Of a stretch of DNA of 64,000 nucleotides, positions 26,701 to 39,840 are shown one piece after another. This DNA comes from Glandiceps talaboti (taxonomy: Eukaryota > Hemichordata > Enteropneusta > Spengelidae), in NCBI RefSeq assembly GCF_964340395.1, contig NC_135553.1:2143501-2207500 (forward strand), in the 5' to 3' direction. Position 1 is the stretch's first letter; each line of letters starts with the position of its first letter. A program made the position numbers and the translations under genes. Under the pieces are notes generated by a model. The model ran no database searches. It worked only from the letters and a program-made list of their open reading frames with translations, and was not told the DNA's origin.

Positions 26701-29700
26701 CTGTACTCTAGTCACCATTGAGTTTGACCTGAACCAAATGTATTCCAGAATTTATGAAGAAATATGTTAATTAAATATTAGTCCATGTTGTTATTGCGTA
26801 TTGTAAGAGCAGACCAGATATGTCACTCGCACAAATACCTTTTATTCATTTTGAGTGAAATAAAATAAATCGATGATTTGTACAAAAATATGAACCTAGA
26901 AAGAGATGCCTTAGCGTCTGTTATTCATAAAGGAAAAAAATAGTTTTATAAAGTACTACTAAGTAAGCTAATTCATTTTCTTTTTTCATAGATTTAGCAG
27001 TATTAAAAGTTGAGAGAACTCAGTTGATGGATGCTGTGTTAAATCTGTGTGGATATCATCATCCTGAAAATATTGCACTTCCTAAAGGGTAAGAATATTT
27101 CAAACTTTACCTTCTTGTAAATGAACATGAAAAGAAAGTACTTAGTGCACTCCATTTTGTTAAACCAAACACTTTGTGTCATGCTTTTGTTTTCACCAAG
27201 ACAAAGACTTTGATGGGTAAATATTTCAAATACTTGTAACCAAGTACATTTCAATTATGTACTAAAGTCTTGTTTATATTCAGAAGCTACCAGAATGGTT
27301 ATTATAAAAAAAATCAAGTCTTTTATTACCCAATGAATACTCACATAGTTCAGGATCTGTTTTGTATATGTATATCTAAGCATTCATGCCAAAAGTGACA
27401 TTACCATTGTTGTGTTATTATTGACAGCTACCAGCCACCCCAGTTAGCCATATCTAATCTGTACTGGAAAGGATGGTTGGTATTGCTGGTAGTTACTGCA
27501 TTCAATCCTGTCAATATCGGTAAGTCAGAGATTTTGTGTTGTCGTTTGAGCTTGTAGTAAAAACAGATATTAGTCCAACTACAGTTTACATTTCTTTATC
27601 CTGGAGCCAATAATGATGAGGAATGCAACAGTGTTGCAAATATATGCAAATAGAGTTGTGAGTGACACCATTAGATCTCATTAACAAGAGTGTCAGCCAA
27701 TGAAAGGAATAATTTGTAACCTAGAAAATCAGAAGAAAAATTGGGTCCACTGATTATGGGATGATTTGAAGACTGGAATATATAATATCAAAGTTTTTAT
27801 AATATGCTTGCCATGATATGTGCAAAAAGTGTGGCTATTTATATCTCTGTAAAGTGTTATTTGAAGGGCCCTGAATGGGAATAGCTAGTCACAGCATATG
27901 CTGGATAAGAACTTGACACTCAACACACTTCTAACACAAACAAAATGATTGATAAATAAATGGGTAATTCAATTGTCATTTAATAATTTTATGACATTGA
28001 AAACAATTCTCAATAAACATGATAAAGGTGTACATCAAGCTACACTTTACAAAATATTACAATTTGTATCTTCTAGGTACAAGTAAACAAAATATTACAA
28101 TTTGAATTTTCTCAGCTCAAGGAAGCAAAGTTAAACATATTACAATATACAACTCTTTGAAAAGTCACACTGAGAATGAACACACATTGTATCACCACAA
28201 TCAAATATAAAAAACTTGGATCCTCTGTATTCAGCAGTCAAATAATATTTTACAACTTGTCACACTTAATATAGCAATGTGTAACATCTTGGCAAAGATA
28301 GACAAAATATCAAACGTTACATGACAATTCATGTAAAGTCAATCTTTGTATTATTATTTGGCTGTAATGTGTACAAAGAAATAACAAGATAAAAGATAAC
28401 ATGAAATATATAACTAAGCTGCAACTTTGTCATAAATCCTGATTATACCGATATTTTCAAATTTCTAAAATTGATGTATATATACCTTGATAATGAACCA
28501 AGTTGAATTATGTATTCATATTGGTACATATAGAAATATACAGATGTGGGAAAACAATAGGTCATGTAAGGGTCATGATGTGCCGAAATCCTAGTCACCA
28601 CTATGGTATTTATTGTAGTAACACTCCAGCTAGGAGTGTTATCAAACATGATGACAAATGAGGCAGTGTACATCCTTTGAATTTTGAGTGCATATCAGTG
28701 TACTTATATGCTGTGATTTTGGCATTTCTTACTTCTGAAATACCTGAATCCTCCTCAAAATCTATCTGTTATGAAAAGGGCAAATGTGTTTATGATAGTG
28801 TTCTTGTTAGAAGAATCAGTCCAACTACAACTATTGAAGTCACAAGTGGAGAGCTGGAACACACCTGGACCATAGCAATATGTGTGAAATAAATAAAACG
28901 AGGCGGTTCAACTGGTCTCCGATCTTCAATCTTAATTTAAATTAAAATAAAGATCAGATTGAAGATCGGAGACCAGTTGAACCACCTTGTTTTATTTATT
29001 TCACACAAATGTGTTTAGTCAAACATTTTTCCCCCCAAGAGCTTTGGCCTTGGTTTCTGAAGTAATTATAACACTTTCATTACTTGCCCTGATGATAGAT
29101 GTGTAATTTAGTTGTTCACTCGACAGAATTTCTGTTTAAAATGACTTTATCACTTTCTGTTCAAAAACCTTATATCTGACAAAAGAAATGTCCAGATATT
29201 GTATGTGTTGTGATCAACCCAGTGTCTCCATAATACTCAAAGGCAAAAGTGCAAAATTGTACTTGCCAAAAGGGTAGTGTAATCAAAGGCTCAGACATGG
29301 ACACATTCTGAAGTTAGTGAAAAACACTAGTATGAGAACATCGTCATCCTTCTGTATGGAGTTGAACAAAGAATCAAACCATTGAGAAGATGCTGACACA
29401 GTTGTTTTCACAATCAAGTACCACCATTTTGAATGGCACATCATTTGTAAGAGCCATAGCACGGGGATATCCTGTGAGTCTTCGAGCAAATGAGGTGAAT
29501 GGGGTATATGTGCTTAAGAAATCAATGACATACACAAGCTTTCCAAAGCTTGTAAACTTCTTAATTTTTCTGTTACCAGCATCACACACATAGATGTTAT
29601 CTTCCTGGTCTAGTACTAAACCATGTGGTGAGGTCAGCTTGCTATCCTGAGTACCGGGACTACCAACCTGGTAACAAAACTTACCATCTGTATCTAGAAC

Positions 29701-32700
29701 CTGAATGCAATGATTATGCATATCTGATACTACTAGTAATCCCTTAGTATTTATTGCAAAGAAATTAGCTGCATCAATTTGCCCTGGAAGATGGCCTTTC
29801 CCTCCAAATTTTGTAACATACGCTAAATCCTCAACAGTAAACTTGTAAATATGGTTGTCCCCAAAACCACCCAAAACATATAAATACATTTGCTCAGCAT
29901 CTAAGCATACCTGACATGGCCTTCTCAAAGTAAACTTACCAAAACATCTAATTAAGTTACCATCTTTGTCACACATGACTATTTGATTGTTGCCACAAAT
30001 TCGCCATGTGTTCATGCCCCACACTGAACCATCTGTAATGAAATGGTTACCATCCTTACTTACTGTAACATTGGTAGGGCACCACTTTCTCAGGAAAGTT
30101 TCTGTCTCACCAGGAAATTGTATTAGTTTCAGACACTTGCCATTTCTGTCTAATATCTGGACTCTATGATTAATGGCTTCAGGGACAATGATATTTCCTT
30201 GGCTATTCACAGTGACATTGCAAGCCCCACTGAACTCGCCTATCTTTTCGCCCACTCTCCCAAATTTTCTCTCTGACTTCCATGACTCGTACACATCTAT
30301 AGATACTGGTGAACCCTTAATATGGACATCATGTAGTTTGACAGACAATTCATGTTTCCCTTTCTTACTGCCCATAAATTTTATCCTACCAATCTCCCCA
30401 CTTCCACTCTCTATCTGAGGAGTCTCTTCAACTGGTAGCATCTCACTTGCAGACCTATTAGGTCGTTTCATTTCTACATGAACAGCTTTCACTAATTCAC
30501 ATTTTTCATGTTGCTCATTTAACATTATTTGGATGTATACCTCCTCTTTTACCATTATATTTGTTGGCACTTTGACCTCAAAAATTTCTTGAGCTAAAGG
30601 CACTGAGCTGACTGAGGCAAACTCTTCTAAAGTGACATTCTTTACTGACACTTTGGGAATATGATCTGAATTATCAATACGCTGTGACTTCAATGACAAA
30701 ACACTTTGGAAGTCATCATTTCCCTGAATTGAAGTACTTATCAACTGGGTCTTATTTCCAAATTTGATAACATTTTCTAAACACTCTCTTTTGTGTTGTA
30801 CATGTCTTTCAGTTTTTTCAAACTGCTCAAGTTCTTTGTCCAGTTCTGATTTCTTAGATAGGTAGATCTGTTTAAGATTTGTCTGTAACTGATCTTTATC
30901 TTCCCTGAGTTTCTCTTTAATGGCATCAAGAGTCATTTGAGCATGATCATTGATGATCTTCTGGCCCTCTGCAAAGTGCTCGAACAGATGATGTGAAATA
31001 TCTTCAAGATACTCCTTAGTCCTTATAGTAGTCTCTTCCTTTTCTTTCAGTTTTTTTATTGATTGTTGAAGGTTTGACTTTTCTACTTCTGCCTTTTTAT
31101 ATATGTCTACATGATCATGGGTTGATTTGCCACTAATTGCACATTTTCCACAGATTAATTGTTTGGATGTTTCACAGTACCATTCAACTCGTTTGTTTGG
31201 GTGTTTCTCACAAAAATTGACAACCTGACCAAAAGTTTGGTCTTTTATTGTCACCTTACGGAAATTGTCCCTAGATAAAACTTTATGGTCAGACCTGTCT
31301 CGTTCAGAGCTATGGATAATTTTGCAACCAAGACACAGATTAAGAGCACAGTCAATACATCTCTCTGTAGCTATTTCTTTGAGACAGTTTTTACACTTGT
31401 TCTCATCTTTGATATATTCTTTAACCTGTTTGAAAGGGAGATCAAGGGGCAAATCTTTCATTCCAGATTCTGGAACCTCAAACTTGTTGCTGCAACAATG
31501 ACAAGTTAACAGGTTTTTGTCTACCATTTGATTTAGGCATCTTTCACAGAATGAATGTTTACAGGGCAGTACTTTAGCCTTGTCATCAAATTCCCTACAT
31601 GAGACACAGAGTATGGTAGTGTGCTGAGCATGCACACTGGCTGTATTCTCTGTCGAACTATCGTGGTCAGCTACTCTGTTTTCTGCTAGACTTGACAGTG
31701 GTGCTGAGAATGGCAATAATCTGTTTGTGCAAGTTTTTTCTTTGACTGCTTTTACTGAAGATAAAGTCTTGTTGTCAAAAGTTATTGTATCTGAGGTATC
31801 AGTACCAGTTTGGAGAGAAGAGTCTAAATTTTCTTTGTGCGTTAACATGGTCCCATGCTGTTGTGCCGTATCTGAAGTCTCCAGTAACATAGACTGAACT
31901 GGTGACTCACTATCCTCTATAACAGAAAGGTTCAAAGATTGTTGCTGGATAGACAGAGGCTGTAAAACTGCGTCATTCACATGGATATTTTCTGTGGTCA
32001 CTAAAGTCATTGACGTCTCCTCAGTTTTGTGCACACTCACCTCTTCACTTGTCAAGGTGTTAAGTTCTATGTCATCGGTAATTGAAACCAAACTTTGGAA
32101 TTCTTCACTGGAAGCCATTGTGGTGTTTTTCTTGCCGTGCTAAAATCTGATCCTAGAATGGTCAGCTTTTGTTGGAATAATCCAACAATATTGATTTTTC
32201 TTTATATCCTTCTTGTTATCTTGACACCAATCATAATTAATTATAAATATTTGGTGGGCAGGTTGTCTGTAACTCTTAGTACATTGTACTTCAGTTCAGT
32301 TGTAGATAATTAACCATTATTACCTGTGTGTCTTTCTACCACAGTGTCATCCCCATGACCTTATGTCCATCTTATAGAACATCTGATCACAAATAAAGAG
32401 GATATAAAGGACTTGTGAGTCTTTGTTCTATAGAGGACCACTTTTCATTTTCTTTTGTAGGTCTTTCTTCAGTCCGTCCATTGTCTATGTCCAATCTAAT
32501 TATAGTCTGTAAAAACCATGTTATAGATAATCATATACTTTTACAACAATTGACAAATTGTACCAAGCATGCGTCATTAGTGATTACCCGAACAAAGTTT
32601 AAAGGTCCAGTTGTTCATAGTATAAAGATCAAAATTTGGGTAGGAAAAACAGTTGTCTGGTGTTGCTATGGAATAACTATAATCAGTAAGGTATGCTGTG

Positions 32701-35666
32701 CCGTGCACTCTGAGTGCACCCTCACACATCGTTCAACACATTATTGTATAAGGTATGCTGTGATGGGGCACCCTCACATATCAGTCAACACATTATTGTA
32801 TAAGGTATGCTGTGATGGGGCACCCTCACACATCAGTCAATCCCTAGATAAAGCAGGCCGGTGAGAGCAGAGTGACACAGCATATCTTACACAACTTGGG
32901 CTAGAACAAAAGAATATTCCTATGTAATCCTTATGGCTTAATTGATAAAATAACACTAATGTGAGAACATAGGATTGAAACCCTGGCCTTTAAGTCTCCA
33001 CTGCTAAAATAACACTAATGTGAGAACATAGGATTGAAACCCTGGTCTTTAAGCCTCCACTGATAAGATAACACTAATGTGAGAACCTAGGATTGAAACC
33101 CTGGCCTTTAAGTCTCCACTGCTAAGACAACACTAATGTGAGAACCTAGGATTGAATCTCTGACTTTGAAGATATCAAGAGTTATACAAAAGAGTCTGTC
33201 ATGTGATTACTGTGATATGTCATATCAATATTCCTATCATTACCCATTAATGATTAAGTTAAACATTGTGTCAAATAATTGTAATAAAGACAAGAATTGT
33301 TCACGTTATGTACAGATGACTTTTTGACACCTAAATTATAAAATGGGGTTATAAAATGAAACTGTTGTGTGAAAGCCATTTGATGTGATATTGTTATATA
33401 ATGGTACTAATATGTAGAATAAATCCCAATTTATATGGTGTTAAATATCACCCAAACTGAATGCATTTATGACAGACTCTTGTAATCACTTGTGTTGTAA
33501 TGCATACATAATATGGTGTACTTTTCATCTGTATTTTGGTCTGCAATATTTTTTGTGCAAAATGCTCATTCGGTAGGTTTAACATTTTGTTACAGAAAAA
33601 TGAAGCAAGTTTGTAGACAGCAGATATTTATATGTACAAAGATTTCTTGTACAAAAGTGAAACACCAACTTTTTTTGACGAGGGATTATATAGAGTGACA
33701 AAGATTATATAGATATATGCTGTACAGTACTAAATGAAAGTGTTCAATTCTACTTGTTACGTTTTTACAGGACAAAAGGCGTGGGAGGAATACCCTATGT
33801 TGAAATGTCTGATGGAGATGTGCATGACAAAGTAAGAGAATCGCTCAACTTTAGAAACTATTTATAGCTCTAGCCTGTTACCATAGTTACAAACCTTTGT
33901 TGTCATGGTTTTATAATTGATGCACAAAGTTGATATCATGAAAGACCCAAAGACCATGTTAGAAAATTATCATTTGACATCAGCCTTGATTTGCAAGGAT
34001 ATAGCTGTAGAGTAAGGAATTCTGTAGCAGTACAGATTGTTAACATTCTCTAATGAAAATAAACATCAAATGAGAACATTGGAGTTTATCAACCAAAACA
34101 GTTGATTTTACTCATTTCAACCCATTCATAATGTAGTATGTATATTGATGTACATGAATTACAAATGTCCAGAAATAAAACTATATTTGCAACTCAACAC
34201 CATCATATTTTTTGACATTGTACACATAAATATCATCAAATTAAAGTAGAACTTTGGATGTTTCACTCATAGCTTACATATGAGTGCACTTGTGTATGGC
34301 ATCACAGATCACAGATGTAGAAATTTTGACAGTTTATTTCTCTTTGTCTACAGTCATTTCAGTTTTCCACCTCCTACCATGGCAACGGATGAAAGAACAG
34401 TGGAAGAGATCCGAAGTAGAGAGTTACAGGTTAGAATGTTTGTAACAAAATAAATATCCATGTTTACGTAATAATGATTTTAGATTAAAGAATTATTCAT
34501 GTTTTTCCCCTTGATAATTAATATTGATATGACAGCAAAAATTTAACTTTGAGTAATGACCTTTGACACTAAAACAATTTGAATCATGACCTTTGACATA
34601 GACAAATCAAATATACTGTCTATGACCCCTTTCTCTCATATTATAACTATTGTTCTGTGTTGACAATCGAATAATGTTGTTCAATGCAAATCATGTGATT
34701 GACATTGAATCTATTAATGATGTAATATTGATATGATCACATTTTTGTCACTGCACTAATTCATATCCAGCTTGCCCAAATGGAAAAGCAAGAAATCTTA
34801 GAATTTGAGAGTCATCTTGCCGCTGCTTCAACCAGAATGCATATTGATGAAAGTAGCAGTTTATTACTAGCACAGTTGACCAGTATGGACCCACAGTAAG
34901 TAAAATAACATCAACTATTGTCCTTATCTCTCAGATATCTTATAAAAGATAATGCCATATGTCAAAACAGTCTAGACAACCAGCTAAGGATTGTTGTCAA
35001 TTTTGAAGGATTCAAACATACTTTTGTCATTGCTTGAGATTTACTTTCACCACAGTCTGTACAACAAATTCCGTCATTGTTGAAATCTGTGTGACTGACA
35101 GTTTTAGCCACAAAACAGTAAATCATTCCTTATAGAATGTATAGTGAAAGGTTACACAGCTGGTTAAATAAATACCAATATTTTGTCATCTAATGGTGTT
35201 TTCTTGAGATATGTAATCCAGTAGATACCAAAAAGTTGTTCATTGTGAAAATGTGTGACGAGTCAAATTTTTAGACTCTACAATGAAAATGAATCATTTG
35301 TTATGGAACGTGTAGTGATATCTCTGTTTCTGTAGGTGTCACCTATCTGATATGATAAAACGTAAGTATTCTTTGACATTAAGAGGTGATTTCTGATAAA
35401 TTTTATTTCTATTTTCCATACTAGTGGTGTAGCCAGAAGACCACCATCACCAGTGTTGGAAGAATTACAGACTTTAAACCAGACTCTAAAACTTGGTAAT
35501 TTACTCTGTAGAAGTAGAGCACCTGATTTCTTACTGGATATTATCCAACGACAGGTAAGGACAAACTAGATTTCTGATTTTATGTAACTGAATTGTATTC
35601 ACTGTTTTAATGGCTGAAACAAATACATACATACATACATATACATACGTACATACATACATACAT

Positions 35667-35737
<71 letters not shown>

Positions 35738-38700
35738 TACATACATACATACATACATACATACATACATACATACATACATACATACATACATACATAC
35801 ATACACACAGACAGACTCACAGATGCCTAAAAACAATATTGGTGACAGAGATAGGATACAACTCAAAAGACTTTATTATGTTCTACAATAAACTTTAATC
35901 TGGTCTTATTTCATAGTCAAGTCAAAAAATCAAAGTAGTATGAGGTAGATAGTTCATCATGTATTTGTTTATTATTTTCCTATAACACTACCACATTTTA
36001 TACATTATCATCATTTCTAGCAGGGTGCATCTCAGTCTATGCCATGGTTGGCAGAGTTAGTAGAATCCAGTGATGGTTCACTAGATGTACTCCCAGTACA
36101 GTGTCTATGTGAATTCCTACTACACGACAGTACAGAGACTGAAATCAGTCAGGATATATCGGATGAAGAGAATGCAGTAGAACAAAACAAGAGACAACAG
36201 GTGAGGTCATGATTGTCAACAAGTCAACAAGGCATCTCATGAATTTCCCGGACGGCAACTTAACGATGTTACCGGCTAATCAGTGCATAATATTGAGACT
36301 CAAAAGTACTTTAGTATTCATTTCAATTTGATCTGATTTGATTGACATGTATCTCAACATGCATGCAACTGTTTTAAACCCAGGTTCTCACATTTAGTTA
36401 TCCTATCTGTTGAGCCATCTTATTTGTCAAGAGCCATTTTTTTCAATAGCTCGGCTAGATAACTGTTCTTTTCACCAAAATGTTAACCCTAATCTGACAT
36501 GGACCTCTAAATAGCTGGTAGATAGAAATAAGAAGACAGAACGCTTTGATCAAAATAGTGGTTATTTTTAAGAATATTAATGTCATTTCTCATTCCATAC
36601 TTGAATTTAAGAAGAAGTAATGAAGAAAATTGTCATGGAAACAGCTGATATTATGCACAAACCAAGGTTTTAATTTCTATTTCATGATAAGAATGTTCCT
36701 CTCAGTGCTAGATCTGTGTTCCACAAAATTTGACTACAAAGTATTCACGTCAACAAAATCCTATCCTATCTTTAGTAGCAAATATAAAAACATTTATTAC
36801 TTATTTCTGGTATTGTACACACAGAGAGTAGTTGGATGGACACTATTTCTAGGCTTTCATTTTCCAAGAATTACATAAATGAAAAAACGGCAAGTAATTT
36901 GTTATTGTTTATTTGTTGACAGAAATTACGTAAACAGGAACAGTTATTGAATAGATTACAGAGTTTGTTGTACGACGCAGACAGCAGACCACAGGCCACT
37001 GTCGAAATACTGGATTATTTTCTATGTCGACTCAGTTCTCAGCAACAAGCTGTCAGATCATTGGCTGCCAAGGTAAGACTCAGTTCTCAGCAACAAGCTG
37101 TCAGATCATTGGCTGCCAAGGTAAGACTCAGTTCTCAGCAACAAGCTGTCAGATCATTGGCTGCCAAGGTAAGACTCAGTTCTCAGCAACAAGCTGTCAG
37201 ATCATTGGCTGCCAAGGTAAGACTCAGTTCTCAGCAACAAGCTGTCAGATCATTGGCTGCCAAGGTAAGACTCAGTTCTCAGCAACAAGCTGTCAGATCA
37301 TTGGCTGCCAAGGATTTTGACCTTCTGACCCCTACCATAGTTGATGACAGATAATGACTCCAAAATATTTGACAGATTCATTGAAACTGAAACCAAATGA
37401 AAAATGATTTATCGATTAATGTCAAAAGCATTTTAAAAGATGGATGTATATCTTACACAGCTGTAGTATTACTCTATGCATTGTTATCCTAATATAGATA
37501 CCAACTATTAAGTTTTCTGTTCTTGTACTCAGAAAAAAGTGTAACTTTTCCTCAGCATTTTACTCTTCTCTCCTTCAGGGGCTCTCCATGTTACTGAATA
37601 AACCAGACACTAAAACAAAGACAAAAGAGAAGTTACATGTGGTAAGAGTCAAAGAAGATAACAGTGATACTGAAGATGATGATGAAGATGACATCATGAT
37701 TGTAGAGGAAGAAGAAGAAGGGACAACAGATGAAATCCCTAAGTTCTTAGAAATGCATGGTTGGCTGTTGAAACATTTACCACTACTCCCCCAGTTTAAA
37801 ACTGTACAGAGTCAAGCCTGCTATCATATCAGACAGGTACTGTTACAAATATTGTACTGTGTGTATAAACTCCAGAGTGATGGAGACTGCTAAATGTTGT
37901 TGTGGTTTTATTCAATGAGAATGTGAAGTTAAGTTAGTTGATATAAATTCTATAACTAGCAAGCCTCAGCAGCTAAAATGCAACTACTGTTTTCAGAATT
38001 TTTGTTATTGTATGCTGTTATTCTTGCCAAAGCACACTTGTTGGTGACCTCCTTGTGATATCAAGCCAGATCAGAATTCCTCATATTTACAATTTGTTAA
38101 AAAGTCCTGTTTACATTTATAATATTGTTTACACATGGCCATCAAGCCAATAGACACACATTAGCACCATTGACTAGTAGACAGGTCATTTAGCTGATTA
38201 CAAAGATTACAGTGTTACCAAGAAGAGTGTGTTGTATTTTTAACAAAATTAATGAAAAATAACAACTGCAAGGGCCTAAAAATTTACTGAAGAGGAGTAA
38301 CAGAAATATTGTTATTCGAAAGAATCAAAAGTATATTAATATAATTTTCTATCATTTCAGGCTTGTCAAATGGAAACTGATCCAGTCACAATCAGTGCAT
38401 ATATTATGTTTTTATCCAAACATTCGTCATCACATCAACTCCATGAAATGGCTGACTTGGCATTGGTAAGTAAATTTGCTCATCAGATGTTAGTGCGCCC
38501 TCAGGAGGTACCATCAATGGATTGAAGTTTAATAAATAACATAGTGACAAATGAGATTTGCTGTTGAGTTTGACTAATGTTGTATGGAAGATGTTCAAAA
38601 CCGATCATAGATTCAGAAAATGACACCATCTATCCCAGCCAGCAGTTTGTATAAAGGCTCACAGGCAATATTAATGTATTGTTGTTATGCCTCTTCATCT

Positions 38701-39802
38701 GCTGACTACAAGGGGTGGGCTTCAATATATACCCGGTATATATTGCCCAGTAATGCTAGGAGTGGAAACTGACAAGCCATTCCTTGACAAGTCAAGATGA
38801 AGTCTTTCAAAAAATGGAAATAATTTCGTTGCAGTTTATCTGCCTATGACATGTTAAGAGGGCAATGGTGTAAAAAATCTGTACATATATCACAGCTGGG
38901 CTTTATAGCAAAAGATAGTGTACCTCTTACTGGATATAACTGGGAAATTCTTTTTTGCAATTTTCTTGGGTGAGCACTTTGAATTCAGTCCAATTTTTTG
39001 TTTCTTATAAGGATTTGGCACAACTGATAGTAGAAAGACCAACTATACTTAGTTATATGTTACCTAAAGAAACCAAGTTAGACCAAGCTGATATTACATT
39101 GTCATCCATGTTGAAGATCTTTTATGATTACCTAAAGAAGGCAACACAACCACATGCTGAATCATACTCCTGGGTGAGTACTTACTAAGATTTCATGTTT
39201 GACAGTAAATAAGTACATTCATGCTACATATAGCATCTTTGATGTGAGCCCAATACTGTCTTTGGAATGAAACTGTAGCCTTATTTTTGTTAAATGTCTC
39301 ATATATGCAAACACCGTGCATTACATTGTTTTCAATGGAGAAAGTGATGATGACTTTTGATTAATCTTCAATGTTTTTATCTATTTACCCAGTCTGACAC
39401 ACAAGACCAAGTATTTATATTAATCTCCAATGTGTTTATCTATTTACCCAGTCTGACACACAAGACCAAGTATTTATACATTGGCAGAGTGGTGAAGCTG
39501 CTACAATGCATATCCTGGTTGTACATGCCATGGTTATTTTACTCACCTATGGAAAACCAACAGGTAATAGATTATGTCTGTACTCTGTTATGGAATAATA
39601 ATAATTATTATTATTAATTATATATTATTAATATGGGAGATAATTTGTTTACTCACTGATACTACTTAAGCTTAACTGTTTATCAGTGTGTATGTGCCTA
39701 TGTGTGATTGTGTGTGTGTGTGTCTGTATGTATGTATGTATGTATGTGTGTGTCTGTGTGTCTGTGTGTATGTGCCCATATGTGATTGTATGTATGTATG
39801 TA

Positions 39803-39840
<38 letters not shown>

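Larger units (their letters stand above)
32119..33770 (+). other. INTS1: INTS1 intron 16, right part; presumed TRIM promoter side
   Basis: The TRIM leader and promoter should lie just right of 32118; no clear TATA box is seen. The rest holds two tandem arrays (32689-32845 and 32944-33160) and A+T-rich DNA without a supportable gene. Confidence 0.55.

Noticed and set aside
32415-32864. 149-codon plus-strand frame right of the TRIM gene
   Set aside because: Its second half is the three-copy repeat at 32689-32845; no recognisable domain, and it falls between INTS1 exons 16 and 17.
35531-35891. Cys/Val/Tyr and Thr/His/Ile frames across the CATA/CA microsatellite
   Set aside because: Simple-sequence translation; the same holds for 25852-26209 and 39649-39925.
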